From assembly GCF_046195335.1 (NCBI RefSeq), contig NZ_CP176093.1: a stretch of 64,000 nt of DNA, one strand, 5' to 3'. The translations under genes and the position numbers were made by a program. The notes beneath the pieces were generated by a model that was given only the letters and a program-made list of their open reading frames with translations, did not search any database and was not told where the DNA came from. The stretch comes from Methanospirillum lacunae. Lineage in GTDB: Archaea; Halobacteriota; Methanomicrobia; Methanomicrobiales; Methanospirillaceae. Positions 54,190 to 61,280 of the stretch are shown one piece after another; positions within the stretch are counted from its first letter, which is position 1; each line of letters starts with the position of its first letter.

Positions 54190-55080
54190 TTATGCAAGGA
54201 TTTCGTGGAGTTTGAGCTGGAAGGGTCCGAGTTTTCCTTCGTAGTTGCCTGCGCTGATAAAGGTTACACCCGGAACTTTTACTGCAGCCTTGATACCGGC
54301 AGCCATTGCCTTCTTTACTGCTGCTTCGTCAACACCGTTGATAACGAGTTCGTAGATAGACTTGACGCCTTCTGGAACCTTGGTGTCTGGAACCTTGTCT
54401 CTGATGCTTGGGCAGTACTGCTCGTTGGTTGTTGCCGGGATTGGGAACTTGTAGTTCTTGGACCCGACCTTGGATCCTGATGCAACAATTCCGCCTGGGA
54501 AGCTGGTGATAGTTCCCTTGACTTCGAGGATTGCATCAGATGCAGCCTGTGCACCAAGAAGTGCAGCCATCTGGTTCTCTGCCATGACAAAGAAGTTGCC
54601 ACCTGCAACACCCTTGACCATACCGAAGACCTCTTCTCCAACATAGTCGCCTTCCATGATTGGGATCTTCCAGCAGGCACGCCCGCCGATCTCAACCTTG
54701 GACTCGAACTTGTCACCAAAGAAGTGAATCTTGATATCGAACTTCTCTTCAGCCTCCGGAAGGCCATTGAAGACAGAGGTGGTTGCTGCAGTAAGAACGC
54801 ACTCTGCGATACGTTCCATAACCTGCTCTGGAAGTTTCTTCTTTGAGGCACAGATCATAATTGAGACGCCCGGGCGTCCGTCCGGAGTCTCGTCACCGCT
54901 GAGGTATCCCTCAATGCCTGCCTCACAGGGACAGCCGATAGCTGAGGTTGCAAAGCCGGTTGCCTCAGTAGCAGCCTTCATAGCGTATTCCCGGGTTACA
55001 GCGGTAATAATTACGCGGGAAACCCAGATGGGGAATCCTTCTGCAAATGTGTTGTCAATCGTTACACCGTTCAGTTCCAT
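54190..55080 (-). CDS. ftr: formylmethanofuran--tetrahydromethanopterin N-formyltransferase
   Basis: 296 residues, the usual length. The sequence begins ELNGVTIDNTFAEGFPIW and contains ATGFATSAIGCPCEAGIEG, GGRACWKIPIMEGDYVGEE, GKGTITSFPGGIVASGSKVGSK-like segments and CPSIRD, all family hallmarks. It moves the formyl group from formylmethanofuran to tetrahydromethanopterin, step two of CO2 reduction to methane. It is cytoplasmic. GAGG lies eight bases before the ATG, and codon use is biased in the way of a highly expressed gene. It has its own TATA box. Confidence 0.97.
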   Translation of the reverse strand: MELNGVTIDNTFAEGFPIWVSRVIITAVTREYAMKAATEATGFATSAIGCPCEAGIEGYLSGDETPDGRPGVSIMICASKKKLPEQVMERIAECVLTAATTSVFNGLPEAEEKFDIKIHFFGDKFESKVEIGGRACWKIPIMEGDYVGEEVFGMVKGVAGGNFFVMAENQMAALLGAQAASDAILEVKGTITSFPGGIVASGSKVGSKNYKFPIPATTNEQYCPSIRDKVPDTKVPEGVKSIYELVINGVDEAAVKKAMAAGIKAAVKVPGVTFISAGNYEGKLGPFQLKLHEILA

Positions 55081-55114
55081 TACGGATCCTCTGTTCTGAG
55101 GTCAGCCGGATATC

Positions 55115-55135
55115 CCAATAATGGTTTCTTATTGG
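55115..55135 (-). promoter_or_regulatory. hairpin in the ftr leader
   Basis: CCAATAA (55115-55121) and TTATTGG (55129-55135) form a seven-base stem with a seven-base loop in the ~50-base untranslated leader of ftr. An outer four-base pairing (GGAT/ATCC) extends it with a bulge. It could affect mRNA stability or bind a regulator. Confidence 0.4.
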
Positions 55136-55157
55136 ATCCAGGTAAAGTCAAAAGACA

Positions 55158-55165
55158 TTTTATAA
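55158..55165 (-). promoter_or_regulatory. TATA box of ftr
   Basis: TTTATAAA lies 78 bases before the ftr ATG and overlaps the last codon of the zinc-ribbon gene upstream. It is a consensus archaeal TATA box, with transcription expected near 55135. The overlap means ftr is controlled separately from the gene before it. Confidence 0.6.
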
Positions 55166-55708
55166 AGGTTCTGGAAAACCACAGGCCTGTAAGACCTCAG
55201 TGCCTGATAATGGAACTGACTGGGCAGATTTCATACCAAGAGCTGATAGTGCCAGAATGGAACTTGGAAGTTGAATCCCGTACAGGTCAACAACCTTGAC
55301 CGGGTGATCATATTTTTGTACTATTTTTCTGACTGTACCTCGGTCAATGATAATTCCGAGTTGGTCAAGAATATGTGAAGTGTACGAGTATGAGTAGGTA
55401 TGGGAGAGCACCAGACATAAGTCTATGATAGGAGAGCCAAACCTGCTGCTTTCATAAAAGGGAGCATCAGCATAACAGAGATGCCCACAATCCCTGCAAT
55501 GGAATCTCTTAACGTATACATTAATATGAGAGATTCCATCTTTTGTTTTTATAGTCGAGAAGCGCCGTTTTTTGAGATCGTGAGATATTAATTGACCAGA
55601 GCAAATCGGGCATCCGGAAGTGTGCAAAAACTGGACTTCCGAGACTCCTGACACAGCATAATAGATACAATCAGCAATTATTGGAGGAATGAGAAGATCT
55701 TTATTCAT
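55160..55708 (-). CDS. zinc-ribbon / helix-turn-helix protein like the DNA-binding end of transposases
   Basis: 182 residues. Two CxxC pairs, CPIC (33-36) and CRDC (73-76) with a nearby Cys, form a zinc ribbon, followed by a helix-turn-helix-like stretch (SHILDQLGIIIDRGTVRKIVQKY). The order resembles the N-terminal DNA-binding part of ISL3-type transposases, but the catalytic DDE domain is wholly absent and no inverted repeats flank it. It may be a domesticated regulator. It sits between ftr (same strand) and the divergent fdh pair, so either could be its target. Confidence 0.55.
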   Translation of the reverse strand: MNKDLLIPPIIADCIYYAVSGVSEVQFLHTSGCPICSGQLISHDLKKRRFSTIKTKDGISHINVYVKRFHCRDCGHLCYADAPFYESSRFGSPIIDLCLVLSHTYSYSYTSHILDQLGIIIDRGTVRKIVQKYDHPVKVVDLYGIQLPSSILALSALGMKSAQSVPLSGTEVLQACGFPEPL

Positions 55709-55847
55709 AATTCATACAAGATATATAGGTCATGAAGGCAAATATATGAGATCGGACATCTCATTATCTTCATCTCTGAAAAACCGACTCGCTTTTTTGA
55801 ATCACTCAAAATTTTTGAAGTTACCCATCAATAATCACCAAGTTTGT

Positions 55848-55868
55848 TGAACTTATATCATAAGTTCA
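55848..55868 (+). promoter_or_regulatory. palindromic operator before the fdh pair
   Basis: TGAACTTAT (55848-55856) and ATAAGTTCA (55860-55868) are perfect nine-base inverted repeats with a three-base spacer. The AT-rich CATATAATT starting at 55867, about 40 bases before the ATG, is the probable TATA box, so the palindrome abuts or overlaps the site where TBP and TFB bind. Position fits a repressor or activator site. Confidence 0.6.
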
Positions 55869-55910
55869 TATAATTCCTAATGAAACCTGTTATTGCAACG
55901 GAGCGATGTA

Positions 55911-57377
55911 ATGAACCTTAAATACGTCCAGACAACCTGTCCGTTCTGCGGAACTGGTTGTTCTATGAACCTTGCGGTTGTGGATGGGGTAGTATCAGGA
56001 ACTCAGCCATACCACCGCTCACCTGTAAATGAGGGAAGACTCTGCATTAAGGGTGGGTTTTGTGAAGAGTACCTAAGCAGCCCCGACCGCATCAAGAAGC
56101 CATTGATTAGAAAAGACGGGCGTCTTCAGGAAGTTTCCTGGGAAGAGGCAATTTCTTTCACAGCACAAAAACTCAAAGAATTCAAACCCGATGAAGTGGC
56201 ATGTATTGCATCAGCCAGAACCACAAATGAAGACATCTATGCAATGGTCAAACTTGCAAAAGATGTAATTAAAACCGGGAACATTGACAATACCCAGAGT
56301 TGTCTCAACTCTGCCATTGGGACAGGAATTGCAAAATCAGTAGGATTTGATGCATCCACCTGCTCAATCGACTCTATCCTTTCAGCAAAAGTGATCGTAG
56401 TTGTCGGTGCTAACCTGTACGTTCAGAATCCAATTCTTATCAGCCAGATAACATCAGCACAGAAATCCGGTGCAAAGATTCTGTATGCATCTTCAGTAGC
56501 AAATCCAACCGGAAACCTTGCTGATGAAGTTGTAACCTACAAGGAATCAGCCGGAACTGCATTCATCAACGCTCTTGCAGCTGAAGTCATTAAATCAGGC
56601 AAGTACGACAAGGCTGCTGAGAAGATTGCAGGATTTGCTGACTTCAAAAAGTCAGTAGCATCAGCAACTGCAGATGCAGCCGGTGTCTCTGAGGAGTCTA
56701 TCAAATCAGCGGCTGAACTTATCACATCAGGCAAGGGCGTCTTTGCATTCTCACCAACTGCTCTTACTGAAGCCGGGTCACGGGCAATGGCAAACCTTGC
56801 AATCCTCACCGGTAACGCTGATGGAATATTAGTTCTCCGCAGCCGCAACAACGGCCAGGGAGCTGTTGATGTCGGAGCAGTTCCGGCAGAAGGAAGCGGA
56901 TTTGCAGCAGTCCTTGCAGGCAAGGCTAAAGCAGTCTATATGGGCGGAGACAACCCGAAGGTCTGCGAATGCGGATACCCGGTAACCATTGAAGCACTCA
57001 AGAAGGCAAGCCTTGTCATCTTACAGGATAGCCTTGCAGGACCATTCATGGATGTTGCCCATGTCGTACTTCCAGCTGCAGCTCTTCCAGAAAAGGATGG
57101 GACCCAGACCAACACAGAACGCAGAATCCAGCGTGTCCACAAGGCTGCAGATGCTCCGGAACTGGCAACTGCCGACTGGAAGATCACAGCAGACATTGCA
57201 GCAGCAATGGGCAAGGACTTTGGATGGAAGTCCTGTGAAGATGTATTTGCAGAAATGATCGCATCAGTTCCGGCATACAAAGGTATCAGCCTGGAACAGA
57301 CCGACAAACCAGAAGCAGTAATGATTAAAGAGTCAGCCAAGCCGGCCTTTACTGTTGCAGTTGACAAGGAGGCCTGA
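55911..57377 (+). CDS. short FdhA-like molybdopterin oxidoreductase subunit
   Basis: 488 residues from ATG 55911 (GGAG eight bases upstream). The N-terminal [4Fe-4S] motif is complete (Cys 10, 13, 17, 45) and the sequence runs as in formate dehydrogenase alpha through VGANLYVQNP and DGTQTNTERRIQRV. Two differences stand out. The active-site stretch that in FdhA has Cys/Sec followed by His reads QSCLNS (Cys131, Leu132). The protein stops where FdhA (~680 residues) would continue into the ~170-residue molybdopterin-dinucleotide domain. It is followed after two bases by fdhB with a good Shine-Dalgarno, so the gene looks maintained, not decaying. It may use another substrate or act as an electron-transfer module. 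Confidence 0.85.
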   Translation: MNLKYVQTTCPFCGTGCSMNLAVVDGVVSGTQPYHRSPVNEGRLCIKGGFCEEYLSSPDRIKKPLIRKDGRLQEVSWEEAISFTAQKLKEFKPDEVACIASARTTNEDIYAMVKLAKDVIKTGNIDNTQSCLNSAIGTGIAKSVGFDASTCSIDSILSAKVIVVVGANLYVQNPILISQITSAQKSGAKILYASSVANPTGNLADEVVTYKESAGTAFINALAAEVIKSGKYDKAAEKIAGFADFKKSVASATADAAGVSEESIKSAAELITSGKGVFAFSPTALTEAGSRAMANLAILTGNADGILVLRSRNNGQGAVDVGAVPAEGSGFAAVLAGKAKAVYMGGDNPKVCECGYPVTIEALKKASLVILQDSLAGPFMDVAHVVLPAAALPEKDGTQTNTERRIQRVHKAADAPELATADWKITADIAAAMGKDFGWKSCEDVFAEMIASVPAYKGISLEQTDKPEAVMIKESAKPAFTVAVDKEA

Positions 57378-57379
57378 AC

Positions 57380-58621
57380 ATGGCAGCGAAAGGCGAAATG
57401 GTATATGCATGGGCTAAAGATGCTGAGACACTCAAGAAAGGAGAGTGTGGAGGAGCAATCACTGCCCTGCTGAAGTACGCACTTGAGAGCAAGACTGTTG
57501 ATGCAGTTGTCGCAATCAAGAAGGGTAAAGACCTGTACGATGCAGTACCTGCCGTCATTACCGACCCTGCAGAGATTCTCACAACTGCCGGATCACTCCA
57601 CTGTGGTACCCTTCTGCTTCCAAAGATCATCAAGAAGTACCTGAACGGTGCTAAGGACAGTAAACTCGCGGTTACCTGTAAGGGTTGCGACGCAATGGCC
57701 TTTTACGAGATGGCAAAGCGGAACCAGATCAACCTTGACAACGTTATCCTGATCGGTGTCAACTGTGGAGGATCTGTAAGTCCGGTCGATGCACGCCGGA
57801 TGATCTCAGAGAAGTTCGAGGTTGACCCTGATGTTGTTCACAAGGAAGAGATCGACAAGGGTCAGTTCATCATCGAGTTCGAGGGCGGTCACAAGGGAAT
57901 CAAGATTGAGGAACTTGAAGAAGAAGGATACGGACGCAGGTCTAACTGTCGCCGCTGCAAGATGAAAGTTCCACGTCAGGCTGATCTTGCCTGTGGTAAC
58001 TGGGGAGTCTTTGGTGAGAAGGCAGGAAAGGCAACCTTCATTGAAATCTGCTCTGAGAAGGGAGCAAATCTCCTGAACGGTGCCCAGTCGAGCGGAGCTG
58101 TCGAGACCTGTGCACCAGATCCAAAGGGTATTGATATCAGGGGCAAAGTCGAGAAAGCAATGCTTAAACTCGGTGAAGAGTGGCGTCATCGCGACTTTGA
58201 AGGCCTTGGTGCTGGAAAAGACCGGCTCCAGAAGATCATGACCGAGAGCTCACGGTGCATCAGATGCTACCAGTGTATCGACAACTGTCCGATCTGTTAC
58301 TGTATCGAGTGCTCTACCAAGAAACCATGGTACATTCCGGAAGGTACAGTGCCACCAGGCTTCATGTTCCACTTGATCAGATTCGCACACATCTCTGACT
58401 CCTGTATCAACTGTGGACAGTGTGAAGAACTCTGTGCAGTGGACATTCCAAATGCACTCTTCATGCATGCACAACAGGTTGAGATCGAGAAGATGTTCAA
58501 GCATGTTCCAGGCCGTGACATGACCCCGCCAATCCATGCACTCGCAGAAGAGAGGGCAGAACGTGCACGTCTTGAGGCAACCGGTTCAGACATGATCTAT
58601 GATAATGTCTTTTCCGAATAA
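57380..58621 (+). CDS. fdhB: F420-reducing beta subunit (FdhB/FrhB family)
   Basis: 413 residues. An FrhB-type flavin/F420 domain (GECGGAITALLKYAL, CKGCDAMAFYEMAKR, GVNCGGSVSP, NCRRCKMKVPRQADLACGNWG) is followed by two [4Fe-4S] motifs, CIRCYQCIDNCPIC (about 293) and CINCGQCEELC (about 341), with the CPICYC typical of FdhB. It passes electrons between the molybdopterin subunit and F420, and in Methanospirillum-type cells also to heterodisulfide reductase. AAGGAGG lies before the ATG. Full-length and intact. Confidence 0.92.
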   Translation: MAAKGEMVYAWAKDAETLKKGECGGAITALLKYALESKTVDAVVAIKKGKDLYDAVPAVITDPAEILTTAGSLHCGTLLLPKIIKKYLNGAKDSKLAVTCKGCDAMAFYEMAKRNQINLDNVILIGVNCGGSVSPVDARRMISEKFEVDPDVVHKEEIDKGQFIIEFEGGHKGIKIEELEEEGYGRRSNCRRCKMKVPRQADLACGNWGVFGEKAGKATFIEICSEKGANLLNGAQSSGAVETCAPDPKGIDIRGKVEKAMLKLGEEWRHRDFEGLGAGKDRLQKIMTESSRCIRCYQCIDNCPICYCIECSTKKPWYIPEGTVPPGFMFHLIRFAHISDSCINCGQCEELCAVDIPNALFMHAQQVEIEKMFKHVPGRDMTPPIHALAEERAERARLEATGSDMIYDNVFSE

Positions 58622-58733
58622 ACCATCCTTTTTTAAACGGTTCATCCAGGTATAGACCTCCAATTCTCTGGATACTTTTTATCAGTTTTACCAGAAAAGA
58701 AATCTAAAATGGATATAGTCCGGATTATAGGAT

Positions 58734-59081
58734 TTAGGAATACCGCTGATGAATCCTGAACAGCAGAAAAGTGATAGAGGCTGCATATAATACCTGGAGC
58801 AGAAGATTTGGAGTAATGCCAAGAGCGGTAAAGATGATGACTGCATACACAGGGGTGAGCAGAGAAACAAGGTCGAGTTTCTTTTTCTTCACCGCCAGGT
58901 AAGCAAGTACAATGGATCCTGCAATACAGCCCCAGAAGAAGGTTCCTGGATCTTCGATGATCCTGAGTTCTGACAGAATCAAGGCGACCACAATTCCTCC
59001 CCATACAAGTGCCAGAACTGCTGCCGATAATATCTTCTCTTTACGAGAGAGTGATTTCAGGACCTGAAGATCGATATTCAT
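58734..59081 (-). CDS. small four-helix membrane protein
   Basis: 115 residues from ATG 59081 (an in-frame TTG at 59123 is an alternative). Four hydrophobic segments are clear: near 20-40, 47-63, 70-89 and 92-108, with basic loops (KKKK after the second helix, inside). No family was recognised. It stands alone between fdhB and the MFS gene, converging with fdhB. Confidence 0.6.
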   Translation of the reverse strand: MNIDLQVLKSLSRKEKILSAAVLALVWGGIVVALILSELRIIEDPGTFFWGCIAGSIVLAYLAVKKKKLDLVSLLTPVYAVIIFTALGITPNLLLQVLYAASITFLLFRIHQRYS

Positions 59082-59123
59082 GCTCCTGATCCGTTCGTCT
59101 GGATAGTTTATAGCCTCATGCAA

Positions 59124-59447
59124 TTGTCAGGAAACTCAGAATAGCATCCGCATTTTTAAAGTAATCTGCATGTTTACATCCGGGATACACGATCAGCTCT
59201 CTCATTTTTTCCATACACCCGTATTTCCACTCGTGAGGTGAGAATCCGATTGATAATTTTCAGGCATACATGTATGGCACTTGGATATATGAGATCTATC
59301 CTGATTACTGATATTTAAGCCTGAAAATTTGATTTTCGAGGCTGAATTACCATTATATAGGAACATGTTGACTCTTAACCCTCATGACTTTGCGAAACAA
59401 ATTTTGCATGACTTGTTGTCGGTACCATAGTCTGAAGGTGTGACAGT
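59124..59447. other. intergenic region with inverted repeats upstream of MFS gene
   Basis: 325 bases, AT-rich. It holds the promoter of the MFS gene (TATA-like TTATATAG near 59353-59360) and two inverted-repeat structures described separately. No tRNA or ORF with support was seen. Confidence 0.5.
59255..59329 (+). promoter_or_regulatory. spaced inverted repeat with inner palindrome, upstream of MFS
   Basis: AATTTTCAGGC (59255-59265) and GCCTGAAAATT (59319-59329) are perfect eleven-base complements 53 bases apart. Inside the left arm begins CATACATGTATG (59265-59276), a perfect 12-base palindrome. The arms could be two operator copies brought together by looping or the ends of a cruciform; the right arm is ~25 bases before the TATA-like box. 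Confidence 0.5.
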
Positions 59448-60875
59448 TTGTCTGAAGCTGCTGCAATTGCGAAGAGAGATGCTGCGTTGTGTCATCTTCT
59501 TGATTGTTCACATCTTACGCCGACTCACTGGAGAATTTGGATCCTATCCGCAATGGGAATTTTTCTCGATGGATATGATCTTTTTATTATCTCAATTGCC
59601 CTCCCGTTGATCATCAGGGACCTCTCACCAACTCCTCTTCTTTTGGGAGCTATTGGATCTGCTGCCGTTATAGGGGCAATATTTGGTGCAGCAATTGGTG
59701 GTATTCTCACAGACAGGTTTGGGAGAAAATCAATCTATATCGTCGATCTCTTCCTGTTCATCATTTTTTCATTTTGTTGCGGTATTGCGTGGGACATATC
59801 CTCTCTCATCATCTTCCGCCTGCTCCTTGGTGTGGGTGTTGGTGCTGATTACCCGATATGTGCTTCATATATCTCTGAGTTTATGCCTGTAGCGCTCAGA
59901 GGCAGAATGCTTATTGGAGCATTTGCATTTCAGGCAGTCGGAATGTTTGCCGCTGCAATCGTTGGGCTTGTTACCCTCTTTATATACCCTGATCCGTCAT
60001 CCTGGAGATGGATGCTGATATCAGGAGCAATTCCGGCTATAATCGTTTTAATAGCAAGGGCAACTGTCCCGGAGAGTCCCCGGTGGTATCTCGGACAGGG
60101 ACTTTTCAGGCAGGCAGCGAGTGTTATCTGTCGTATTATCCCACATAAAGAGGATAAAATCAGGGACTGCGTTGAAAGACAGGATAAAGAGCCAATCAAT
60201 ACCATACAAGAGCACTCTGAATTTTCAATTCTCTTTTCGAAAGAATATCGGAAGAGAACAATCCTGGCCACCATTCCCTGGTTTTTAATGGATATAGCAA
60301 TGTATGGTGTCGGGATATTTCTCCCGATACTGCTTGCAGGACTTCTCTTCACAAATAAAGGAGGAACCGGTCTTGATGAGATATACCAGTCAATAGCCGG
60401 ATCTGCATTCCTTGATATCTTCCTGCTCGCGGGTTTTCTGCTCAATATGCGGTATGTTGACAAGATAGGGAGAATCAAACTTCAGATCTATGGTTTTATT
60501 GGTATGACCCTTGGCATGCTCCTTATCCTGATGGCGTGGATGTCTGGGAGCAACATCTATCTCATCTTCAGCGGATTCATTTTCTTCAATCTGCTTTTAA
60601 ATCTCGGGCCTAATGCAACCACGTTCATCCTGCCGGTTGAACTCTTTCCAACAAGAGTTCGCGGATCAGCTCATGGACTAGCTTCAGCAGTTGCAAAAGC
60701 CGGTGCTGCCGTGGGAATTTTCCTTATCCCCATTGTCCAGAATATTGCAGGTATTGGAGGTGTTCTTGTGGTAATAGGGATTGTATCACTCGCAGGACTT
60801 CTTGTGACAGTGATCTTTAGAATAGAAACAAAAGGACAATCACTTGACGATATTGATCCAGGAGTTTTTGGATAG
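59448..60875 (+). CDS. MFS transporter, sugar/organic-acid:H+ symporter type
   Basis: 475 residues, about twelve membrane helices. The MFS signature after helix 2 appears as GGILTDRFGRKSIYIVDL, and the second copy as MRYVDKIGRIKLQIYGF. The DGYDLFIISIALPLI start in helix 1 and VPESPRWYL after helix 6 point to the sugar/phosphate or aromatic-acid symporter group (e.g. inorganic phosphate or benzoate carriers). The start is TTG 59448 with GGTG about eight bases upstream. The substrate is unknown. Confidence 0.88.
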   Translation: MSEAAAIAKRDAALCHLLDCSHLTPTHWRIWILSAMGIFLDGYDLFIISIALPLIIRDLSPTPLLLGAIGSAAVIGAIFGAAIGGILTDRFGRKSIYIVDLFLFIIFSFCCGIAWDISSLIIFRLLLGVGVGADYPICASYISEFMPVALRGRMLIGAFAFQAVGMFAAAIVGLVTLFIYPDPSSWRWMLISGAIPAIIVLIARATVPESPRWYLGQGLFRQAASVICRIIPHKEDKIRDCVERQDKEPINTIQEHSEFSILFSKEYRKRTILATIPWFLMDIAMYGVGIFLPILLAGLLFTNKGGTGLDEIYQSIAGSAFLDIFLLAGFLLNMRYVDKIGRIKLQIYGFIGMTLGMLLILMAWMSGSNIYLIFSGFIFFNLLLNLGPNATTFILPVELFPTRVRGSAHGLASAVAKAGAAVGIFLIPIVQNIAGIGGVLVVIGIVSLAGLLVTVIFRIETKGQSLDDIDPGVFG

Positions 60876-61280
60876 ATTAAAAAGAGAACAAGAGAAGGAA
60901 ACAAAATCAGGATTGGCAGAGGAGGATAATATCGAATATCAGGGTCCTGGTTGTGTATTACTCCATCAAACCATGAAAGGTAACAAATTCAGTTTTTTCT
61001 TCAATACCCGGTTTTATCTGATTATTCTATCCAATCATTCCTTTTTCACCGAATAATCATGAGATGCGAGGGTAATATGTAGACGTACCAACCAACGGAA
61101 CACAACTCTTTCTGCCAGACCCAATAATGTTATCCATTATAGGATTAATTCCGATACCTGGTTCTGATCTTCAAACTCGATACCCTAACATATATCGATA
61201 ATTATATTGCTTTTCAAATAGTACGAAGAACTACTGTATGGTGGATGGTTTTGCCGCGTACGGGAGATAAATGGGGAAAT
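60876..61280. other. intergenic region before the repeat surface protein
   Basis: About 400 bases, AT-rich. The TATA-like CATATATCG near 61189-61197 is the likely promoter of the surface protein. Frames in this stretch are short and show no family features. No other structure was noticed. Confidence 0.45.

Noticed and set aside
60844..61056. 70-codon frame after the MFS gene
   Set aside because: It overlaps the end of the transporter gene, has no ribosome-binding site and no family features.
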